A DNA stretch of 49,806 bases from Propionibacteriaceae bacterium (GTDB lineage Bacteria; Actinomycetota; Actinomycetes; Propionibacteriales; Propionibacteriaceae), in the NCBI GenBank assembly GCA_031261485.1, contig JAISJO010000086.1, positions 1-49,806 on the forward strand, in the 5' to 3' direction. Made by a program: the position numbers and the translations under genes. Position 1 is the first letter of the stretch, and the number at the start of each line of letters is the position of its first letter. The notes below the pieces were generated by a model. The model did no database searches. It was not told the origin of the DNA and was given only the letters and a program-made list of their open reading frames with translations. Shown in pieces: positions 7,942 through 14,551 of the stretch.

Positions 7942-9464
7942 CGTCGGGCGGTGGAGTCGGGCATGCCAAGAGGATGGATTCCGCGACTATGCGCAGAATG
8001 GCAGTAGGGATGACCTCCTCACGAGTGGCACCTGGCACGCCGAATCGGATCGCGGAGGCCCGCGCCGAGTTTTCGGCGGCCGGTATCGAGTTGACCGACC
8101 TGACGGACACCAACCCGACGCGGCATGGGCTCTTCGACCCGGCGATTCTGGATATCGTGGCTAGTCACGTCGGCCGTTCGGCCCGGTACGACCCGACGCC
8201 CAAGGGACCGTGGCCCGCCCGGGCAGCCCTGGCTGAGCGGTTCGGCGGCGACCCGGAGGATTATTGGCTGACCGCGTCGACCTCCGAGGCCTACGGGTGG
8301 CTGTTCACTCTCCTGTGCGACCCTGGGGATTCGGTGGCCGTCCCCACGCCGGGGTACCCGCTCATCGAGCCACTGGCCCGACTCCATTCGGTAAGAACGT
8401 GTGCTTACCGAACATTGTACGTTCATCCATCGGGGTGGGAACTTGACCGGGATTCGGTGGAGGAGATGTTGGGGGCAGAGAGTGACAGTGGACATTCTGC
8501 ACTGTCACCCTGCGCGCAAGTCGCAGGGTCCACGACTCAGGCGGAAGACGCGGATCCCGCGACGGAGCCTGTGCTGCGCGGAGTCGCAGTGCGCAGGATG
8601 ACTACTGATGCTGGTCGGCGCTTCCCAAGCGAACCTAGGACTAGTGACATTGGGCATTCTGTAAGGGCAGTGGTGTCCGTCCACCCGAACAACCCGACGG
8701 GAGCGTATACCGACCCCTGGATCGCCCAGGCTTGTGCCGAGGCGGGAACTGCCCTTATTGCTGACGAGGTGTTCTACCCATTCCAGCTCACTGAGACCGC
8801 ACGGGAACCATTGATCAATGACTGTCGTCATTCTGCGCGAAGTCGCAGAATCCATCTGACAGGTATAGATCCTGCGACTGGCGCGCAGGATGACCGTGAA
8901 GTGGCCAACAATCAGTGGTTCCCCAGCGATCAGCCCCAACGACTCTCGGGAGATGACACTGCTCTGACCTTCGGCCTCGACGGATTGTCCAAACTCTTGG
9001 CCGCTCCCCAACTCAAGCTGGGCTGGATACGCTTGTCAGGGCCGTATTCCCTCAGGCGACAAGCAGAGCGAGCCCTCGACGAGATTGCCGACACGTACTT
9101 GTCCGTCAACTCCCCGGTGGCCCTCGCCCTGCCCGAGTTGCTGACCCTGGCCGACTCCACAATTGCCCGAGTCACAGCCCGTTTGACCGCCAATCTGGCC
9201 ACTGCCCGAGAGGTTTTCACTGACCTGCGCGTCCGTACAACGTACGGCGGCTGGATGATGCTCCTGGACGTTCCGCCCATCCTTACCCCCGACGACCTGG
9301 GCATCGCCCTCATGAACCGTGCCGGGATCTACGTCCATCCGGGCTACTTCTACGACCTGCCCGACTCGACCCTGGCCTTGTCCCTCCTGCCCGAAGAACC
9401 AGTGTTCCGCGAAGCGTGCCTGCGCCTCGCGGCAGGACTTGATGTCCTAAAATCGGAGGTATGA
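7938..9464 (+). CDS. PLP-dependent class I/II aminotransferase with in-frame repeat insertions
   Basis: A fold-type I aminotransferase, as long as 508 aa against the roughly 390-400 usual for the family. Recognisable are LTDTNPTRHG, the PLP-binding and substrate segment YWLTASTSEAYG, PTPGYPL, HPNNPTGAY, ADEVFYPF and GLDGLSKLLAAPQLKLGW, whose Lys (codon 8991-8993) should form the PLP Schiff base. The excess length is in two places. 8481-8663 is a Ser/Thr/Ala-rich stretch between EEMLG and AVVSVHPNNPTG. About 8822-8950 lies between REPLIND and ALTFGLDGLSK. Both are built on REP-like palindromes. The GTG at 7938 overlaps the previous stop (GTGA). Downstream ATGs at 7974-8010 are alternatives, so the start is uncertain. 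Whether the enzyme stays active is unknown. Confidence 0.85.
   Translation: MTSGGGVGHAKRMDSATMRRMAVGMTSSRVAPGTPNRIAEARAEFSAAGIELTDLTDTNPTRHGLFDPAILDIVASHVGRSARYDPTPKGPWPARAALAERFGGDPEDYWLTASTSEAYGWLFTLLCDPGDSVAVPTPGYPLIEPLARLHSVRTCAYRTLYVHPSGWELDRDSVEEMLGAESDSGHSALSPCAQVAGSTTQAEDADPATEPVLRGVAVRRMTTDAGRRFPSEPRTSDIGHSVRAVVSVHPNNPTGAYTDPWIAQACAEAGTALIADEVFYPFQLTETAREPLINDCRHSARSRRIHLTGIDPATGAQDDREVANNQWFPSDQPQRLSGDDTALTFGLDGLSKLLAAPQLKLGWIRLSGPYSLRRQAERALDEIADTYLSVNSPVALALPELLTLADSTIARVTARLTANLATAREVFTDLRVRTTYGGWMMLLDVPPILTPDDLGIALMNRAGIYVHPGYFYDLPDSTLALSLLPEEPVFREACLRLAAGLDVLKSEV
8481..8663. repeat. palindrome cluster inserted in the aminotransferase frame, flanked by 21-bp direct repeats
   Basis: Imperfect direct repeats of 21 bp (8481-8501 and 8643-8663, 18 of 21 identical) are offset by 162 bp, exactly 54 codons. 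Between them lie GTGACAGTG/CACTGTCAC (8482-8508), ACCCTGCG/CGCAGGGT (8507-8529) and a core CTGCG-CGGAGT-CGCAG (8574-8589) inside ATCCCGCG/CGCAGGAT. The reading frame continues across all of it. Confidence 0.75.
8830..8891. repeat. paired REP-like palindromes inside the aminotransferase frame
   Basis: The left palindrome ATTCTGCG/CGCAGAAT (8830-8851, core CTGCGCGAAGTCGCAG) and the right palindrome ATCCTGCG/CGCAGGAT (8869-8891) are separated by 17 bp. The pair resembles a small BIME unit. The left half is identical over 22 nt to the intergenic copy at 22615-22636. Confidence 0.8.
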
Positions 9465-10342
9465 CCCCACCGATTGTGAATGCTCCCAACACCGCCCTCG
9501 TCTTCGAAGGAGGCGGGATGCGTGCCGCTTACACCTCGGCAGTCGTCGCCACCCTCGTGAATGAAGGCGTCGTATTTCCCCATGTCAGCGGCATTTCAGC
9601 AGGGTCGTCCAACACGGCCAACTATGTCTCCCGCGACCCTGATCGCGCCCGAGCTTCCTTCGTGGACTTCGCCGCCAACCCCGACTTCGGCTCCGTGTGG
9701 ACCTGGATCCAGGGCAAAGGATACTTCAATTCTCAGTACATCTACGAGGAGGCGTACAAACACTCCCTCCCCTTCAATTGGGACGAGTTCATCTCCAATC
9801 CGGCGGCTGTGAGGATGGGGGCCTTCGACTGTGAAGCCGGAGTCACTCGTTACTTTGGCAAAGAAGACATCCCCGATATCGCGCGTCTCATGAAGGTGGT
9901 TCGGGCGAGTTCATCGCTGCCTCTGCTCATGCCTCAAGTTGAGATCGACGGCACGAAATACTGCGATGGCGCCTTGGGTTCAGCGGGCGGGATTCCACTG
10001 GACGCAGCCCAAGCCGATGGTTACGAGCGTTTCTTCGTCGTCCTGTCCCAACCCAGGTCGTTCGTGAAGCCGCCGTACAAACCCGAAGCCCCCTACCGCT
10101 GGTTCTACCGCAAGCAACCCGCAGTGGCCGAGGGGATCATGTCGCGCCCCAAGAACTACAACCGAGTCCGCGAAGAGTTGTTCGACCTCGAAGCACAAGG
10201 CAAGGCGTATTTATTCTTCCCCGATCAGATGTCGGTCAATAGCAGAACCCGCGACCTGACGAAGTTGCGCCAGTCGTACGCCGCCGGGTACGCCCAATCG
10301 CACAAAGAACTCCCGCGTTGGCGAGAGTTCCTTGGCTTGTGA
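9461..10342 (+). CDS. patatin-like phospholipase (YjjU type)
   Basis: A 293-aa patatin-family lipid hydrolase. The glycine-rich oxyanion motif is GGGMR (residues 17-21), the nucleophile elbow is GISAG with Ser46, and the catalytic Asp169 lies in CDGALGSAGG, giving the Ser-Asp dyad. The length and the C-terminal FPDQMSVNSRTRDLTKLRQSYAAGY block match bacterial YjjU/RssA-like members. GGAGG precedes the ATG by a few bases, and the ATG overlaps the aminotransferase TGA (ATGA), so it is the last gene of the overlapping operon. It is predicted to be cytosolic, as no signal peptide is seen. The acyl substrate is unknown. Confidence 0.9.
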   Translation: MTPPIVNAPNTALVFEGGGMRAAYTSAVVATLVNEGVVFPHVSGISAGSSNTANYVSRDPDRARASFVDFAANPDFGSVWTWIQGKGYFNSQYIYEEAYKHSLPFNWDEFISNPAAVRMGAFDCEAGVTRYFGKEDIPDIARLMKVVRASSSLPLLMPQVEIDGTKYCDGALGSAGGIPLDAAQADGYERFFVVLSQPRSFVKPPYKPEAPYRWFYRKQPAVAEGIMSRPKNYNRVREELFDLEAQGKAYLFFPDQMSVNSRTRDLTKLRQSYAAGYAQSHKELPRWREFLGL

Positions 10343-10580
10343 TGTTGTGATTTTGTAGCCTTGATTTCGACGCGGCGGCTATTTCCAGTTTCGGCATCGC
10401 CCTGCTGCGCCTTTTCCCCGCGACATCTTTGTACGCCTGTTTGCTTTTCATCTTGCGTCTTGCTTTCAGCGTACAAAGATCGCGGGGGCCCCAAGGCTTG
10501 CGCGGGCGGCTCGTTCGCTGGATGGCGACGTTTCCTGCGTTTCCCGTTATCCGGAAACCTCGGTCCGCTCTTGCGTGCCT
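10343..10580. other. convergent intergenic region with strong secondary structure
   Basis: No protein frame is credible. The segment between the patatin gene and the leftward sigma-linked gene contains a long bulged inverted repeat (10416-10487) and a TTTCC/GGAAA hairpin near 10540-10560. It could hold terminators for both genes, a small RNA or a decayed repeat element. Confidence 0.5.
10416..10487. repeat. long bulged inverted repeat
   Basis: CCCCGCGA-cat-CTTTGTACGC (10416-10436) pairs with GCGTACAAAG-a-TCGCGGGG (10469-10487): 18 paired bases around a small bulge, with a 32-nt pyrimidine-rich loop. There is no U-tract directly after either arm. Confidence 0.65.
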
Positions 10581-11642
10581 TTACTGCGTGTACGAGCACG
10601 TCCCATCGCCATTGAGTTGTACGCCAGCTTTGGCCAGGTACTCTTCTCCTGCGGTGATTGTGCATTGCCCATCTTCATCAACGATCACGGTGACTGTCCA
10701 GCCACCCCCTTGATGGATTGTCAGCTTTCCTGCAGACAGAGTTTGTCCTGCTGGGCCTCCAGCCGAGGCGAAGATGTGGATGTCCCTCCAGGACTCGTAT
10801 CCTGCGGGAACTGATACCCACTGACCGTCAGAGCCCAACTCGAATTGTTTCATTAGGGAGATGATCGCGTCAGGATTAGTGGTCACTCCATTGGCGGCGA
10901 CAGTGGAAGAACTGGAACTGCCAGTATCTAGGTCTGTCGTTGACACCTCAATCAAGGGCTCGCTGGACCCCCGCTTGCCACAGAGCGAATAGCCGGTGAT
11001 AGAAGACAATTCCAAGGTGTCGCCGTCTACTCGGAATTCACCACCACTGAAGTACTCCCCAGCCCCCGTTTCGCTCTCGGAGGGTGCACAGAAAGACGAA
11101 TCGGGGCCTGCAACGATTATGCGATGGCTCCCACCGAATGGCCAGTTCTCAGCTTGATACGTGGCCACCCCATAGGAAACATCATTCAAGCGGAACACCA
11201 GATTCTCCGGGACATCGACCCAACCAGCATCTGAAAGGAACCATATCCGCTGCACCAAGTGCATCGGCGCAGTCCCACTCACGGGCGCGAAAGGAATGTC
11301 CACAATGATGGATGTCCCAAACCTCTCCGGAGATACCTCGCTACTGACGACAGGTGCTTCAATCTCGTCGGCGAAAACGTAGGGCGCGAGGGCCGGGCCG
11401 ACGTCGTGTCCGCTAAGGGTCATGCCCGCCGTCACTCCCGCAATGACCAAGGTCGCGGCGGCCACGGGAGCCAACCAGCGAACAGTGCGGCGGGCATGGC
11501 CCGAACGAATCGGCGCCTTGGCCATGCTCACTTCGGGCACGTTGTCGGACCCCGCGAGCACACGCAGTTCGGCGCGTCCCCTGGGGCTCAGGGCTGGAGT
11601 TTCCACTGGGTTCGCCTGGCGAATACGCGATGCGATAGTCAT
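10581..11642 (-). CDS. single-pass membrane protein downstream of an ECF sigma factor
   Basis: 353 aa from ATG 11642, which has AAGGAG 7 nt upstream. The frame is open further but overlaps the sigma gene. The N-terminal ~55 residues are cytoplasmic, including a conserved-looking SPRGRAELRVLAG. One transmembrane helix follows (about 56-77), then a large extracytoplasmic domain with few cysteines. It starts 14 nt after the sigma-factor stop, so the two are cotranscribed. By position it is a candidate regulator of that sigma factor, resembling the CU044_5270-type proteins that follow actinobacterial sigma genes. The HxxxCxxC zinc motif of classical anti-sigma factors is absent, so anti-sigma activity is only an inference from context. 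Confidence 0.75.
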   Translation of the reverse strand: MTIASRIRQANPVETPALSPRGRAELRVLAGSDNVPEVSMAKAPIRSGHARRTVRWLAPVAAATLVIAGVTAGMTLSGHDVGPALAPYVFADEIEAPVVSSEVSPERFGTSIIVDIPFAPVSGTAPMHLVQRIWFLSDAGWVDVPENLVFRLNDVSYGVATYQAENWPFGGSHRIIVAGPDSSFCAPSESETGAGEYFSGGEFRVDGDTLELSSITGYSLCGKRGSSEPLIEVSTTDLDTGSSSSSTVAANGVTTNPDAIISLMKQFELGSDGQWVSVPAGYESWRDIHIFASAGGPAGQTLSAGKLTIHQGGGWTVTVIVDEDGQCTITAGEEYLAKAGVQLNGDGTCSYTQ

Positions 11643-11656
11643 GATATTTCTCCTTG

Positions 11657-12250
11657 TCATGCTGGGATATAGTCGAGGGCGAGCGGCGGGCCGATGACGA
11701 GTGGCGCCTCCACAGGTGCCGGGTAAGCGGGCGGTGACGTCACCTTCCACTCGTGGGACTCTCGCTTGCCCTGAGGAATGGGTAATGTTCCCTCTCGCAA
11801 GACACTCTTGAGGGCTTTGCGAGCACGGCTGAGCCTCATGAAGACCGTGGCTGTCGAGCATCCCATGAGTTGCGCACACTGCGCCCCCGACAGATCGTCC
11901 CAATAGCGGGCCATGAGAAGTTCCCTGTCGGAGTCCGAGAGCGTGTCAAGGGCCGCCAGCAGTTCCGGGTCGCCAGCGAACGGGTCACTGGCCTCATTGG
12001 TCTCCGCAGCCAACCGTGTGACAAGCTGAGACGCCCGTACCTGAGTTCGCTGCTTGGCCCACACGATGTTCTTGGCAGTGACGAACAGCCACCCCGCCGA
12101 GACGAGTGTCTCTTTCTCCCACGCCAGTCGGAACACGTCAGCGGCCACGTCTTCCGCGTCGCTGAGAGTTCCGAGTCTGCGCCGCGCGTACGCCACCACC
12201 CGGGGGTACTCCTCCTGGTACAAGGTGACGAAGGCTTGAGTGTCGTCCAT
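11657..12250 (-). CDS. ECF-family RNA polymerase sigma factor
   Basis: A sigma-70 factor of about 197 aa containing only regions 2 and 4. Region 2 is QEEYPRVVAYARRRLG followed by LSDAEDVAADVFRLAWEK. Region 4 is SDRELLMARYWDDLSGAQCAQLMGCSTATVFMRLSRARKAL, the helix-turn-helix that reads the -35. The C-terminal ~40 residues are a Pro-rich extension. The start at ATG 12250 (MDDTQAF) is chosen because it immediately precedes region 2. The frame is open to 12319 but only adds unrelated residues. It is the first gene of the leftward pair with the membrane protein. Target promoters cannot be read from the window. Confidence 0.9.
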   Translation of the reverse strand: MDDTQAFVTLYQEEYPRVVAYARRRLGTLSDAEDVAADVFRLAWEKETLVSAGWLFVTAKNIVWAKQRTQVRASQLVTRLAAETNEASDPFAGDPELLAALDTLSDSDRELLMARYWDDLSGAQCAQLMGCSTATVFMRLSRARKALKSVLREGTLPIPQGKRESHEWKVTSPPAYPAPVEAPLVIGPPLALDYIPA

Positions 12251-12370
12251 ATCTCTACATGTCCAAAGACAGGTCAAACCTAACATGCCAATCGGCGCCA
12301 AAGGGTTGCCATGCGTCACATGTCACCCTCCGCAGGCCCCCGGCCACGACGAACCACGAATCATGCCGAA

Positions 12371-13180
12371 CTAGTCGGTGAGTTGGTCCTGGGTCAGGTG
12401 GTCTGTACGGTTGAGCCAGCGTATCTCGAAGGTGGCGCGCTGCAGGTTCGGAATCCAGGTCATGGTGAGGCCGGTGTTGTTCAGGTAGTACCACGATGGG
12501 AGCGGTTCACTGAGGTCGGGGGACCACCCCATGAGAGCGCGCAAGAGGACTTGTGAGAACAGGAAATGGCAAACGAGCGCCACAGTTGGACCACTGACTG
12601 CGGCATTCTCCGGCAGGGATGCGGACGGGGCCGACACTCCATACTCCCTTGTCAACCGGGACGCGACACGGCAGGCCCGGTCCCAGGCTTGGGGATGAGT
12701 CTCAATGCCTTTGTGGTACCACCCGTCCTCGGTCGCCGATTCGGGCAAGACCAGACCCGGGCAGAGGTCGAGCAACTCCGTGCGAGAGCGCCCGTGGGCA
12801 GCCATGACTTGAGATCCATCATCAGTATCCGTGTCATCCAGGGGGCCACGACTCGACAGGTCCTCCCCACCAGAGAACGGCCCAGCAGAGGGAATCCGCT
12901 TGTACACCCCGCCGACCTCATGGACATCAGCAACACCTGTTACCTCCATATCCAGAGCGGCGGCGATAGGAGCAGCCGTGGAAACCGCGCGAGCCATGAG
13001 AGATGTCAATATCACGTCTGGCTTGGGGTAACACCCTTCAGCGAAAGCCTTCCCGAGTGCTGCCGCCTGCACCTTGCCCAACTCAGATAGGTCTGTATCT
13101 GCATCCAAGTCTCGTCCACCATTGGCCACCCAGCTGACATTGGACAAGGACTGGCCGTGGCGAATCATGAGGAGCTGCAT
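12371..13180 (-). CDS. histidine phosphatase (phosphoglycerate mutase-like) family protein
   Basis: About 269 aa. The N-terminal LLMIRHGQS contains the phosphorylated His in the RHG motif. A later SGPTVALVCHFLFSQ supplies the second catalytic His, and the DVILTSLMARAVSTAAPIA segment carries the family Arg. The substrate is unknown: the superfamily covers sugar phosphates, nucleotides and phosphoproteins. There is no Shine-Dalgarno. TAGACT lies 7 nt before the ATG at 13180, and the sequence context around it (CTCGTAGACT) is identical to that before the DUF2330 gene, which favours a leaderless start here over the GTG at 13201. It is divergent from the trigger-factor-like lipoprotein. Confidence 0.85.
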   Translation of the reverse strand: MQLLMIRHGQSLSNVSWVANGGRDLDADTDLSELGKVQAAALGKAFAEGCYPKPDVILTSLMARAVSTAAPIAAALDMEVTGVADVHEVGGVYKRIPSAGPFSGGEDLSSRGPLDDTDTDDGSQVMAAHGRSRTELLDLCPGLVLPESATEDGWYHKGIETHPQAWDRACRVASRLTREYGVSAPSASLPENAAVSGPTVALVCHFLFSQVLLRALMGWSPDLSEPLPSWYYLNNTGLTMTWIPNLQRATFEIRWLNRTDHLTQDQLTD

Positions 13181-13187
13181 GGGGAGA

Positions 13188-13193
13188 AGTCTA
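13188..13193 (-). promoter_or_regulatory. -10 hexamer TAGACT, 7 nt before the phosphatase ATG
   Basis: TAGACT on the minus strand, within CTCGTAGACT, is followed by a C-rich 7-nt spacer lacking any purine-rich ribosome site. It decides the 13180 start. Confidence 0.55.
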
Positions 13194-13369
13194 CGAGCCA
13201 CGCCAATTCGGTGCGACCGGGTTTCTTAGTGGTATCTGTGAATCCTCGTCTAGACTGAGCCTCACGGCGTTGTCTTCGACCATCGCGCCACACTGGTGTT
13301 TTCCCATGAGTTGGTAGGATGGCGGACGAGCGTTGGGGGTCTTCTGTGCGCAGAAGAGACAGGAGAATT

Positions 13370-14515
13370 GTGAATACCTCGAAATCGCATGTTGCGTTCT
13401 TGCTTGTATCGTCCATGTTGTTGGTTGCCCTAGGAGGGTGCGGCGCAGATGGGGGTACACCCACTCCGAGCGCCGGAACCTCAACCTCGCTGGCACCATC
13501 TCCAACGGCAAGCAGCACGTTCTCCTACAGCGATGGTCTTGACGACAGGGGATACTGGATCGGCGTCACGGCCAAAGACCACGTCACGCTGCCGACCTAC
13601 ACGGGGATTGAGATCCCCGCTAGCGCCCATGCCGTCACTGACGAGGCGGTCCAAGCGCAAATTGATTCGCTCGTGGAGAATTTCACCACGACACAGAACG
13701 TCACTGACCGGGCGGTCGTTGATGGAGACACCGTCAATATCGACTATGTGGGCAGCATTGGTGGGGTGCCTTTCGAGGGTGGCAACACCAATCTGGCCGG
13801 CACCGAGGTCACCATCGGCACGACCCAGTACATCGACAACTTCCTCCAACAACTCATTGGGCACATGCCTGGTGACACGTTCGATGTCAATGTCACATTC
13901 CCCGATGACTACGGCCAGGACGACCTGAACGGCAAGGCGGCCGTTTTCGTCACAACCATCAACTACATCGTGGAGACCGTGACTCCGACGGTGGACGACG
14001 CCTTTGTTGCGACCAACCTCGCGCCCACATATGGCTGGACAACAGTGGACGAGATGAAGGCTGGCGTACGTGCTGACTTGGACAAAGTGGCGGTCCAGAA
14101 CTACCTCTTCGACTACCTGGAAGAGAACGCGACAATTTCGTCTGTGCCCGATTCGATGCTCCAATATCAGATCAATGCCATGGTGGCCTACTATCAGGGG
14201 TACGCGAACAGCTACAACGTAACCCTCGAAGAGTTCCTCGCACAACAGGTCGGGTATGCGTCGGTGGCCGAATTGATTACCGCCAACGCCGAAACAAACG
14301 AGACAACAGCGAAAGACTCACTCCTTGTCCAGGCGGTCGCTGAGAGCGAAGGAATCACGGCGAGTGTGGATGATGTCGCGGATTACTTCACCAACGAAAT
14401 TCACGTGAGTGACTATTCGCAGTTCGAGACAAACTATGGACTGCCCTACTTGAAGCAAGTTGCGCTCACGCAGAAGGTAGTCAATTTCCTGCGCGCTCAA
14501 GCAGTGCTGCTGTAA
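13370..14515 (+). CDS. trigger-factor-like FKBP-type peptidyl-prolyl isomerase, secreted lipoprotein
   Basis: 381 aa from GTG 13370, with GGAG 5-6 nt upstream. The signal peptide ends in a lipobox, LVALGGC (Cys24), followed by a Thr/Ser/Pro linker. Next comes an FKBP/trigger-factor PPIase domain (DGDTVNIDYVGSIGGVPFEGG, then GDTFDVNVTFPDDYGQDDLNGKAAVF as in ribosomal trigger factors). The helical C-terminal region resembles trigger factor's substrate-binding arms (SVPDSMLQYQINAMV, LEEFLAQQVGY). Ribosome binding cannot apply to an exported protein, so this is probably a membrane-tethered foldase for secreted or surface proteins, such as the giant adhesin downstream. A TAGGAT at 13315-13320 may be its -10. 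It is followed by a hairpin shared with convergent pepN. Confidence 0.85.
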   Translation: MNTSKSHVAFLLVSSMLLVALGGCGADGGTPTPSAGTSTSLAPSPTASSTFSYSDGLDDRGYWIGVTAKDHVTLPTYTGIEIPASAHAVTDEAVQAQIDSLVENFTTTQNVTDRAVVDGDTVNIDYVGSIGGVPFEGGNTNLAGTEVTIGTTQYIDNFLQQLIGHMPGDTFDVNVTFPDDYGQDDLNGKAAVFVTTINYIVETVTPTVDDAFVATNLAPTYGWTTVDEMKAGVRADLDKVAVQNYLFDYLEENATISSVPDSMLQYQINAMVAYYQGYANSYNVTLEEFLAQQVGYASVAELITANAETNETTAKDSLLVQAVAESEGITASVDDVADYFTNEIHVSDYSQFETNYGLPYLKQVALTQKVVNFLRAQAVLL

Positions 14516-14536
14516 GACAAAAGGGGACCTTTTGTC
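14516..14536. terminator. hairpin between convergent lipoprotein and pepN genes
   Basis: GACAAAAGG (14516-14524) and CCTTTTGTC (14528-14536) form a 9-bp perfect stem with a 3-nt loop, starting directly after the lipoprotein stop. A/T tracts in the arms give both strands a partial U-run. It may act as a weak bidirectional terminator. Confidence 0.6.
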
Positions 14537-14551
14537 CCGCTCCGTGAACCC

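Noticed and set aside
7938..9464. Aminotransferase as a frameshifted pseudogene
   Set aside because: The frame is open end to end, the PLP lysine and flanking motifs remain in frame and the extra segments are multiples of three in effect. Activity is still unproven.
10225..10665. 146-aa minus-strand open frame spanning the patatin 3' end and the intergenic gap
   Set aside because: Low-complexity arginine-rich translation overlapping patatin and the sigma-linked gene. No start signal. Structured DNA explains the region better.
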